Assembly (NCBI GenBank): GCA_026545765.1
Contig: CM048841.1
Span: forward strand, 4,721,712 to 4,785,711
DNA from: Plantago major
Taxonomy: Eukaryota; Streptophyta; Magnoliopsida; Lamiales; Plantaginaceae
Length of the DNA stretch: 64,000 bases
Direction: 5' to 3'
The notes under the pieces were generated by a model. It saw nothing but the letters and a program-made list of their open reading frames with translations. It was not told where the DNA came from and did no database searches. Within the stretch, counting starts at the first letter, position 1, and each line of letters starts with the position of its first letter. The translations under genes and the position numbers were made by a program. This document shows positions 54,493 to 64,000 of this stretch, one piece after another.

Positions 54493-55827
54493 TAATCGCG
54501 TTGAACAGTAACCGTTTTTAATCACCAACTATTCATAATTCAATTAAATTTAATCTTTATACCTACATGGGGCGACGGATAGATTAGGATAGAATCTATC
54601 CGTCGCCCGACCTGATTCTTTTTACACCAATCGCTACCCTAAGTCTCCCAAGTCCCACCGCTAGGGATGTGCATGGATCGGATCGGATCAAATCCGATCC
54701 AAATTTCAAATTTATCAGATTCGAAAATTACGTTTTGCTCAATCCGAAATCCGATCCGATTCGAAAATGTGGCAACTATCCTTATGTGCAATTGTGCACA
54801 AAGTTAAAAGTGTAAACATCATATTCTATTGAAACTCTAATTTTGAAAAACAAATTGACTGAATTTTCAAAAATTGAACCCTAATATCTAAACACTTTCT
54901 CCTGCTCCAAACAAACACAGCCCAAAACCCGCCGCCTCCACCCGACGCTACCGGTCTCTTTGCCCCGAAATCGCGCGATTTGCTGTGGTAAATCCAAGTT
55001 CAATCGATAGCTTCTCCCATACTCTACAATGTTTCTTTCGTTCTATCTTCCATTGCCCGAATCGAATATGATGATTTCTTATGCTTTAGTTTAATCAATA
55101 TGGAGCTTCCCATTCCTTTCTATGTATCTTCCTTTGCTTTGCTCCAATCTCTTGTTCGTTTCATTTTATTCATACCTTATTTTTGTTTGATTTGGATCAA
55201 TTCTTTTCTTTGCAAAAGCTGTTCATTCTATTTCTTATAGCCATTGTTCTTTTCAAGAGATACATACAAATTGTTGCATCGGACTCACAGATTATTCTCT
55301 ACGCACTACATAAAAGGAAAAATTGACATTTCAGCCTTGTCGCAGAGAGCCAAACTGCATTTTGATAAAATGCTCACAAGCTATGCTTTTTTCCCCTCAA
55401 TTTGGGTTTGCTTAATTCATCTTAAGTTTTTTTTCAATCTACTAACAATCTTTTTTCTTAAAATTCCAACAAATTCTTTAGTAAGTGTGTTTGATGTTTT
55501 AGTAGCTGTTTGGGAAGCGATTAAAATGGACAGAGTTTTAATTTGGTTTTTATCGTGAATAGTAACTGAATTATAATTGGATTTTGAAAAATTGTGTTTG
55601 GGATGGAATTAAAGTTTTATAGGGTTGTTATATAGGGTGGGTAAGAGTGAAGTGATGTGTGTAAGAGTTTTTAAGATTATTTGATTGGTTTTAATGTTAT
55701 TTAATTGGCTTAAGATTGTTATAATAAATGAAAAAATAAAGTGAGAGAAAAATAATAGGTATAAAGATAAAATTTAATTGAATTATGAATAGTTCGTGAT
55801 TAAAAACGGTTACTGTTCAACGCGATT
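54493..55827. mobile_element. Element bounded by ~75 bp inverted arms
   Basis: The arm at 54493-54573 (ttaatcgcgttgaacagtaa, then ccgtttttaatcac, actattcataattcaattaa) recurs inverted at 55757-55827 with few changes. CACTA-style CGACGGATAG motifs sit just inside the left arm (54576-54606) and just outside the right arm (55832-55870). The interior includes a ggatcggatcggatc region near 54680 and CT-rich sequence. No transposase is seen. The boundary of nesting between this and the CACTA DNA is unclear. Confidence 0.55.
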
Positions 55828-55829
55828 AT

Positions 55830-57440
55830 AGGGTGGATAGAATCTATCCGTCGCCCGATGTAGCGACTGGGCGACGGATTATTTGATCATTTTTGTTTTT
55901 TTAATATTAATCCCTGTTTTTCGTATTTCACATATTTAATCAATATAATGCTCGATAATAAATCAATTATACGGAAAATATTTCAATAAATGATAAATCA
56001 AAAATGTAATATCCGAATAAGTCTAAATTATTCGAACAAGTCTAAATATAATATATCCGAACGTACATAGTACATATACATAACTAGCTACCAGACGGGG
56101 GTGGGTGCTGGCCGAACTGGGACATGAAAGCCTCCATCTACTTCCGAAGGCGCTCGTTCTCCTCCATTCGTTCTATGACGCGCCGCTCCATCTCCTCCAT
56201 TTGTTCTCTGTCGCGCCGCTCCATTATTCATCACTTGTAGAAAACAAGCCAATTAATCTGTATTTTAAAAACACATTACATGGGTAGATTTTGTTTATAT
56301 CTCACTTCACAATTCATATATCACATCCCAATGCTGATTTATTCTATGTAATTTAATGAAAAAAGTTTCAGACTCATACATATACACACACTTGAATAGC
56401 TCACTCACTCATACAGAAACAGATATATGCTAGCAATAACTTAAAGGACAACAGCTACGCCCGTAAATCAGTTCCTTGCATTGATTGGAAGAAGCACAAA
56501 AGATATGCAGTAAACCTAGAATATATATCTCAGATAACTTCCAGAGTGAATGAAGCTTATGCAACCAATATATCAACGAAAATTATCATCAGGTACCAAA
56601 TCCACCGAGAACTGGACTCTACATCTCAAACTACGGAATTCAAGCATACGGCCGAATTCCCCTAAAACCAAACAATCCAAGCATAAAGCCTACATCATCA
56701 CAATCCACATCCCAATTTTCACACCTCACTCACTCTTCCTGTAAACCTTTCTTTTGTTATGTCTACACCCATAACCCATAATCTTTATTACTATGTATTC
56801 TTAGATCCGACTCTAGAAAATGTAAAGGTAGATACATACCTAATGAATCCGTGCGGCTGAGATGTGATGTCGAAGATGATGGATGGCTTCACATGGTGGA
56901 TCTGAGAGAAGGGGTTTGGGCGGTGGGTTGGTGGTGCTACGGCGGTGGGACCGTGGCTTAGCGGTAGGGAGAGAGGTGGGTGTGTGAGAAGGCGATAGGG
57001 AAAAGTGAGAACTGAGAAAGAAGTATTGGACGACGGATAGATAATCTCACTGGAGCTGTGGCGACGGATAGATAATCCGTCGCCCAATTCGCGACGGATT
57101 GGACGACGAATTATCTTGTTTGACCTTTTTTTTAATTTAAAAAAAACGATTATTGGCGACGGATAGAATCTATCCATCGCCCAATGTATTATTGGAATTA
57201 GTGACGGAATCTCAAATTCTGTCACTAATTCCGTCACAAAATATTTTTTTTTTAAATTTTGTTTTTTTAATATTAATCCATGTTTTTCGTATTTCACCTA
57301 TTTAATCAATATAATGCTCGATAATAAATCAATTATACGGAAAATGTTTCAATAAATGATAAATAAAAAATGTAATATCCGAATAAGTCTAAATTATCCG
57401 AACAATTCTAAATATAATATATCTGAACGTACATAGTACA
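55830..57440 (-). mobile_element. CACTA-derived segment with duplicated 3' region
   Basis: A ~340 bp block (55884-56226) recurs in direct orientation at 57245-57550. Both hold the last codons of the transposase gene (ERRDRE coiled-coil repeats) and the following non-coding tail. Copy one keeps the native end (MEAFMSQFGQHPPPSGS, then stop); copy two is cut there. Between them, 56226-57010 is unrelated DNA, and 57015-57240 holds several CGACGGATAGATAATCCGTC-like subterminal motifs. This fits a non-autonomous CACTA copy next to, or nested in, a larger one. Confidence 0.55.
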
Positions 57441-59062
57441 TATACATAAAAGCCTTCATATGCTTCCGAAGGCGCTCGTTCTCCTCTCTTCGTTCTCTGT
57501 CGCGCCGCTCCATCTCCTCCCTTTGTTCTCTGTCGCGCCGCTCCATCTCTTGAGTTAGCCGTGCAAACATGTTCTGCGACCTACGACTGCACCATATCCG
57601 AGACTTGGGCCTGTGTGAAAACCGGACGTCTAGACTGCTGGGATGATGATGAGGAGCACCCCGGACTAGCCAAGCTCAAACCGAGGCTCCCGAGTCCATA
57701 TATTCGTCCTTTGTTGTCCGGTTTGTTGACCTCTAAGAAGATGTGGTCAACTTGTTCAGTTGACAGCATATCACCCGTCTCTTCCTCCTGCCTCGCTACC
57801 TGAGCATCAACCTCGGTCTGAAATCGTAAATAGCAGATATCATGATCAGTTACTGTTTTCCAAAAATAACTTGTAATAGTGTACAAATATGAACTTTAAG
57901 CAACATAAACATACCGCAATAGACTCGGCCCGGGAGTTAGTCCATACCCCGCCCTTCTGCTTGGCCTTCTTGAAGATGTCATACTTGGATTTCACCTCCC
58001 CCGTAACATCTGAACAACATATATAGTCAACAATTTTTCATCTCACAAGTAATAGAGCAGAGACACAATACATACACGTAATGCTAGATTGAAAAAAAAC
58101 ATATATATACTTACCGATTGGTAATAATCAATGAGAGTAGATCGCCTCCCAAGGTGGTGAACGGCCCTTCCAGCTGCATCAGACTGAGACGTCCGGTTCT
58201 GTTTGTTGATGCAGGCATTATTCTCGGCATCAGTTCGATCCCAGTAGGCACCCCAAAGGGCCCACTCCTCTGCGTCAACCTGTGGAGGCATTGGGCCATT
58301 CCGATCCCGAATGGCTTTCCAAGTATGGACCATATCCCTGTATAGTTTAGATCCCACAGTCTCGTAAACACGCCAGATCCGGGGGATCAATCTGTTGGGA
58401 ATGAAGTACTCCTTCTACATTCCCAATTTCATACAACATCCAAAGTCAATATATATAACGTCACCATGTTACATCAATTTAATAAGATACAACAACATAA
58501 CATATATGGTGACTAACATATCACCCAAACAAAGTGGCTAACATACCACTCATATATAGTGGCTAACATACCACTCACATTGTCCTAAATTTTACTAACA
58601 CAATGGTGACTAACATGTCACCCAGATAAAGTGGTTAACATACCACTCACATACAGTGGCTAACATACCACTCATATTAAAACGATTATAATAACAAATA
58701 AATGAATGTCATATTTTAACTTACCCGCAGCTCATCAAAGTACTCGGCCCTCATGCGGTCCGAGATGTGAGACCAACACTCACCACCACTTGGTGGCTCT
58801 CTCACCTCGAAAGATGTCACCTAGTTTGTTGTGGACTTCCCGAGGCCATAAACTGTTGTCAATGTATAAGATACAAGAAACAAATATTTATTACTTTAGT
58901 ACAACAATTTATACTTGTCAACTATCATAAGTTATGTTTTACATATTTAAGAAGAATGTATAATACTTACTTGGCAGGACCAAGAGGAAAAATCACAGGC
59001 AACCCGTCCCACGTAAAGTTGGGATTCTGTGCATCCCACTCGAGGTAGGGACAATCGTCCTC
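57440..59062 (-). pseudogene. CACTA Transposase_24-type gene, frameshifted
   Basis: Exon-like blocks on the minus strand are ~58974-59062 (EEDDCPYLEWDAQNPNFTWD), 58725-58848 (LWPREVHNKLGDIFR, shifted, then PPSGGECWSHISDRMRAEYF), 58112-58417 (KEYFIPNRLIPRIWRVYETV to NKQNRTSQSDAAGRAVHHLG), 57915-58012 (DVTGEVKSKYDIFKKAKQKG) and 57444-57820. The last reads LSTEQVDHIFLEVNKPDNKG, then RIYGLGSLG, and ends in a charged coiled coil. The NKQNR..GR stretch and FLEV..KGRIYGLGS are hallmarks of the plant Transposase_24 family encoded by CACTA elements. Frameshifts near 58795 and 57583 break it. It was probably a DNA-binding accessory transposase, not the catalytic one. Confidence 0.8.
58500..58680. repeat. 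Six short hairpins with constant core, in a transposase intron
   Basis: AGTGGCTAACATACCACTC-type units (four, one with a T change) and TGGTGACTAACATRTCACC-type units (two) lie in this intron. They are the reverse complement of the motif at 42580-42715, matching the opposite orientation of the two CACTA copies. Confidence 0.85.
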
Positions 59063-61579
59063 CTCCTCCAGACTGTGTCCGGGCTGACTGGTAGAGCCCC
59101 TGCTGCTATGACCGGCTGGCAAGACAGCATAGTGCAGTTAGAGTTATTGACTTACTTCACTTACACTTTATTTCTTAGTTGTTATTAACCTTAATGCGCA
59201 CTTATAGATTTATACATTAAGATAGGGACCTATAAGCAGTACTTAGTTATTATCAACCAGCTATAAATTGTAATACTTCCTTAATGATTCATCTTACCTA
59301 GCATTTGAGAAGATATTGAGGAGCGGTCGTCTCTGGTCCAACTAAATGGACTCTATTATAGTATAGAAGCTTAAGTGATTAATTGTATTTAAGTATTATA
59401 TCTTACAAGTAATATTATGCCTTTATCCTATCTTCATAATTAACGAATTCCATATTCACAAAACTTGTAGTTCATTTGTGGCGGCAGGTATCATCCGGGA
59501 GAAACAAGTTTACAAGGAAAGAGAAAGAGAATGGCTTTCGAGCAACTGCTTTTTACTTCTATTCTTCTATTAGCTTCTATTATTTGTATACACTTCTATC
59601 TTTTTCTTTTTTCAATAACAATTTAAAATTTAAGGAAAACACGCTTTGAAACAACTCTTAACTTAAACTTAGCTTAGATAGACTTCTTTATTGTTTAGCT
59701 TTGTTTAGCTATTCTTCTATGACCTCGTATGTTAGGATTGGACATCTTCCAGTATTATTTAGTTTAGTTTTATACGGTCTTAGTATAGTATATTAGTTGC
59801 TTTGTTTGTTGTGCACCCGACCGTTGAAATTAAACCAACGCTTTCTCATATGTACTAACTATCTCTCTAACTTAATATTATTATTTATTAGCGATAAGTA
59901 TTAGCGATTCTACACTACTACGCATAGAAGAAAATAATAAGTTTCAAACACCAAATACCTATATCTTGAACTGCACGCACGAAATTCTATATATCTATGT
60001 TTTGTACAAAGTGCGAAATAATCATTTCAAGGGTATGAAAATCATGCAAATTCATATTAAAGTTAATAAAAAATAATATATAAAGAGATTATGTTAAAAA
60101 AGAAACCAACAACAGTTATAACTTATAATAAATTCCAAGTTCTAAGAAAATTAAAGTTAAAGTAATTCTTATATTTTTGCCATTGTTTTTCGTGTTGTGT
60201 AACGCCGCATGATACCTATCACCAAGTTAACCGAGGTTCTAATGAAGAAGGGGATTATCTATTTTGTATATTCCAATTCCTCCAATTCTCATCCATTTTC
60301 TAAGTAGTGAGATCGGAGAGAGGTCTTCCAGAAGAAGAAAAGGGGGAATGATGGCTAGTACTATGACTACTTGCGGTCCAGATTCATTCATTAACTTGTA
60401 CTAATCTTTTTTTTACCCTTGTGGTGTGTTTTACTAAAGATTAAATTCGACAACAGCTAAATCTAAAAAATATAGAATACTAACTAAACTAAGAAATAAC
60501 CCAAAACATCTTAAATACTAGATAAAACGAGTATATTGTCAAACTTCTTCGTGGAATAACTGCTCCTTGTGTATATTAGCAAAGGTAATTAGTTAGGTTA
60601 ATACATGTCTAATTCAAAATTCAATACGAAGATCCGTTAGAAAAATGCCAAAAATTGGCGCGTGAACATCTCTTCTAGAAATTTAGATATCTGTCTCTAC
60701 TAGCGCGGACGGAAAGACTATATTAGAAAGTAAAGGCAGCTTTACGAAATACAAAGGCAAATTAACCTGTACTTGACCTATAAGATCCCCTCCGAATTGA
60801 ATCAGAATTGATCGATGTTTTGAATATCAAATCAATTATAAATCATAAATAAGGACATGCATTTCTCAAGCGAGTTTATAATTGCTTTTTGTGTACTAAG
60901 GAAATTCAGTAAGCACCACGTAAGTAGTATATCTCGACGCAAAGGTAGGTTTTCGAAGGAAAAAGTAGCCCTTTCTTTCGTGTTTCTAGAATGAAGATTG
61001 GGTTAGAAACTACTAGGGGAGACTCTTTACTATGTATAGAATCGCAGTACCAGTACCAGAGTTAAGATACGAGAAAAGTATAAAAGAGATGTCTAAAAGT
61101 AATAAGAGCTAGAGAGTATACTGACAAATATTGCTTATCTCAGCAGCCCGTAAATTTACCTAATTTATATTTATTTGTTTATAAAAACACAAGACTCAGA
61201 AAAAAAAAGACCAATAAAAGTGTTCACCACGAAGTAAGCGTATAATTATGTGTCGGATAAAGACAAAGTACAATACAATACAAGACCGAATATAACTTAT
61301 ATTAAAAAAATTATATTAAATATATTAAAGTGAAACACGAGATAGATAGCTCCATTTCATTTCCTTCTTAGTATTTTTGTATTATTACGTTGATATTTAA
61401 AATATTTTATTATTCTTATGAAAAGTTCCTAAAAAGAGAATTCTAAAAATCGTTTTTATTGTGAAAATTCTCTTATCCTCCCGAATTCTATTCACACAAA
61501 AAAAAAAAAAAAAAAAAAACTATAACTCTGATTTATAACTGACATTTTTCTACACGTTAAGAAAAGTAAGTTGTGAGAG
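59063..61579. other. AT-rich intergenic, no gene seen
   Basis: Contains no convincing open frame and no element end that I could pair. 61497-61520 is an A-run. If the CACTA transposase belongs to a full element, its 5' end should be in this stretch, but I did not find a CACTACAAG-type terminus. Confidence 0.4.
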
Positions 61580-62149
61580 TGTTAGCTCAACAATGATATT
61601 GATCGTTGAACGGCCTAAATTAAATATGAAATCTCAACGGTGATGATCAAATCCAGGATATGGAAAGCTGGAGAATTAGTTAGGCATTTAACTAATTCAG
61701 TTTCCTGATTCTAGAAGGAATTCTAGGTGGTTTCCTTATACAAGAAGGTTACCTAAATTAGTTTTCTTGTGCTAGAAGGATTAGTAATTAGTTTTCTTAT
61801 TCTAGTAGGATTTGGTAGTTGAGTTCTCTATATATAGTCAAGGGGGCTTGTTTGTTTCATAGATCAGATCATACTAGAATATCAACTGTAGAAGATTGAT
61901 ATGAAGTTAGGGATCATACTTCGGAGAATAGCATATTAGGTTGGTATTATCTTTTATGTGGGATTATTCTTGTTACGTCGTATGGTTGTAACCTAAGTAT
62001 CAATAAGATTGTTGGTTGATCTCCGTGGACGTAGGCATTGCCGAACCACGTTAAATCTTGTGTCTTTGGCCTTCTAGTTTTGGTTCATTGTTTGTTCGAT
62101 TATTGTTTTTTGTCATTGTTGCATTATTCCTCATTGTTTGAACTTAACA
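61580..62149 (+). repeat. 5' LTR of the Tnt1/Tork-like element
   Basis: Starts TGTTAGCTCAAC, ends GAACTTAACA, and has a TATA box (tctatatatagtc, about 61827-61838) followed by a leader of ~310 bp. Internal repeats of ctagaaggat or similar occur at 61710-61815. The 5' edge is inferred from TG..CA; the 3' LTR is not available for comparison. Confidence 0.7.
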
Positions 62150-62169
62150 ATTGGCGCCGTCTGTGGGAA
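62150..62169 (+). other. Primer-binding site of the Tnt1/Tork-like element
   Basis: attggcgccgtctgtgggaa follows the LTR end directly. This GGCGCCGTCTGTGGG site occurs in other plant LTR retrotransposons; it is not the initiator tRNA-Met type. Confidence 0.7.
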
Positions 62170-62195
62170 GAGAATCAACTGGTATCTATTCATCA

Positions 62196-64000
62196 ATGGC
62201 GTCTCCAAAGTTCGACCTCAAACCGTTGGAAGCAAAGGTAGACTTTGGTCTGTGGAAGAGAAGGATGATGGCTCTGTTAATGCAGCAGGGTGTTGTCGAC
62301 GCACTGACTGAGAAGTTCGATACAACTTTGTCTGATGCTGATAAAAAGGCAATCAAGTTCAAAGCTTACAGTTCTTTGATATTAGCTCTGGGAGATAATG
62401 CTCTTATTGAAATCGGTGATCTTTCATCGGCAAAGAAGATATGGGAGAAGCTAGAAGAATTGTATAATGACAAGTCGGATGCAAATAAAATCTATGCAAA
62501 ATAGAGGCTGATTGCATTCAAAATGGTTGAGGGAAAATCAATTATGAGTCAGTTGGATTTGTTCAAGAAGATGGTTGCACACCATGACAATCTGGAAACT
62601 GATGAGAAGAACATGATGAGGAGCCAAGACAAGGCAATTATCTTGTTGAATTCACTCCCTAGGTCTCTTGTTCCATTCAAGGATGCTTTGGTATATGGGA
62701 GGACAGAAGCATTGACAATGGAGGCTATTGAATCTGCATTAAGATCAAGGGAGCTGGACCAGGATGGTGTTCCACCAACACTCAGCACTGGTGAAAGCCT
62801 TATGGTGAAACAACATCACAAGTTTCCACCAAAGAAGAAGCAGTATCCAGATCAAAGGAAAGCTCAGTATACCAAGGATGGCCCTGAAACAAGGAAGTGT
62901 TATTATTGCAAGAAGCAAGGACACTTGAAGAAGGATTGTATGAGTCTAAAGGCCCAGAAAGGCAATTGGGTGTGGCGACAACACCGAATACTAATTATGG
63001 CACAGACATTACAAACAAATAAGAGGCTTATCATACTGCGGAAGCTCTTGTTACTGAGGTACTTTCAGTCACTCAAACTAGTCAATCAACTGAATGGGTT
63101 ATGGATTCAGGCTGTTCGTTTCATATGACACCTATTAGAGAATGGTTTTCAACTTTTGAGCATAGAAATTGTGGATCAGTTGTTCTTGGTGATGATATAC
63201 CATGCATAATAAAGGGTATGGGAACAGTGAGAATTGAGATGTTTGATGGAGTGGTAGGGGATTTGCTTAATGTGAGATATGTACCACACTTGAAGAGGAA
63301 CTTGATATCCTTAGGAACTATGGATACTAAGGGATACAAGTATTCAGGTGATAATGGTGTCCTTCAGGTTAAGAAGGGTGATAAGGTGGTTATGCAGGCT
63401 CTGAAAAGGAGAGAATTGTATTATCTACAAGGAAAAACTGTAACTGGTGAAGCTTCCAGTGTACAGTGTTCTGAGAACACCCGGCAGTGTTCTGACAACA
63501 CCGTTCTATGGCATAGAAGACTAGCACATGTTGGAGAGAAAGGTCTTATGGATTTATCTAAGAAGGGACTCTTAGGTGGAGACAAGATACATAAGATGGA
63601 ACTTTGTGAGCTCTGTGTGTTAGGGAAGTCCAAGAAGAACAGTTATGGTGTTGGAAAACACACCACACATGACATACTTGAGTATGTGCATGCAGATTTA
63701 TGGGGACCGGCGAGAACCACCACTAGGAATGGAGGTAGATATTTTCTGTCCATCATTGATGATCTGTCAAGGAAAGTGTGGGTGTTTGTATTGAAGTCCA
63801 AGGATGAGACTTTCATGAAATTCAAGGAATGGCTTGTGGAGATGGAGAATCAAACGAACAAGAAGCTCAAGGTGATCAGAACTGACAATGGGCTAGAATT
63901 CTTGTCTAATGAATTCAATACCTTCTGTGTTGGGAAGGGCATCTTGAGACACAAGACAGTACTTGGAAATCCACAGCAGAATGGAGTAGTTGAAAGGATG
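62196..64000 (+). pseudogene. Gag, protease and integrase of a decayed Tnt1/Tork-like element
   Basis: Gag starts at MASPKFDLKPLEAKVDFGLW (62196) and is interrupted by TAG at 62502-62504, then resumes in frame (RLIAFKMVEGKSIMSQLDLF). A CCHC zinc knuckle CYYCKKQGHLKKDC lies near 62900-62941. Just after it (about 62960) the frame must shift, and a second stop (TAA, ~63020) precedes the protease (WVMDSGCSFHMT, with DSG as active triad). GAG-pre-integrase (LWHRRLAHVGEKGL, C-X2-C) and the integrase core follow (HADLWGPARTTTRNGGRYFL, IRTDNGLEFLS, GNPQQNGVVERM at the window edge). Motifs place it with Tnt1/Tork-type Copia. Confidence 0.9.

Larger units (their letters stand above)
61580..64000 (+). 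mobile_element. Tnt1/Tork-like Copia element, 5' part, runs off the window
   Basis: A 570 bp 5' LTR (61580-62149) begins TGTTAG and ends TTAACA, followed by a primer site and then gag, protease and integrase. The reading frame carries stops and a frameshift. RT, RNase H and the 3' LTR lie beyond the right edge. Confidence 0.88.

Overview
The window is nuclear DNA from a flowering plant, most likely a eudicot. It is AT-rich, the genes have GT..AG introns, most of the rest is Copia, Ty3/gypsy, CACTA, MITE and Helitron-type debris, and the gene families (DUF26 receptor kinase, receptor-like protein, GEX1) are plant families. I see no operons, CRISPR arrays, phage genes or rRNA. The species cannot be named from the sequence alone.

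Layout. 1-7.7 kb is a retroelement nest: a SIRE-like Copia LTR in plus orientation, a SIRE RT remnant joined to an LTR tail in minus orientation, and a mostly non-coding Ty3/gypsy derivative with a tRNA-Asp-type primer site and a gag-like remnant. 7.7-19.8 kb has no convincing gene. It holds a fold-back MITE, a 1 kb inverted-repeat element with a GC-rich palindromic core, a retroposon with target-site duplications carrying seven copies of a ~115 bp tandem repeat, and a Stowaway-like MITE. 19.8-36.9 kb is the gene island: a Gfo/Idh/MocA oxidoreductase (plus, 2 exons, 362 aa), the nuclear-fusion gene GEX1 (minus, 6 exons, 604 aa), a single-exon receptor-like protein (minus, 938 aa) and a DUF26 cysteine-rich receptor kinase (minus, 8 exons, 651 aa) with a 4.0 kb first intron. 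I joined the exons by hand; reading frame is kept across every junction in all three spliced genes.

36.9-49 kb is again transposon-rich: a TRIM-type LTR, MITEs, a CACTA 3' end, and a structurally complete but frameshifted Copia element (43755-48739) with LTRs differing at 4 of 208 positions. 49-54 kb has a Helitron-type 3' end, a ~70 bp tandem repeat, a decayed unidentified gene, a small twin-CX9C (COA4/COX19-like) gene, and an N-terminal fragment of a mitochondrial ribosomal protein L7/L12 gene. 54.4-59.1 kb is CACTA-derived, with a broken Transposase_24-type gene and a duplicated 3' end. 59-61.6 kb is AT-rich without visible genes. The window ends inside a decayed Tnt1/Tork-like Copia element starting at 61580.

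The host genes have unrelated jobs (redox enzyme, karyogamy, two cell-surface receptors, mitochondrial assembly) and show no shared pathway. I found no clearly new multi-gene system. The best candidates for something unusual are short hairpins with co-varying arms around a constant TATGTTAG core, the palindromic GC-rich island in an otherwise AT-rich element, and the retroposon with the internal tandem array.
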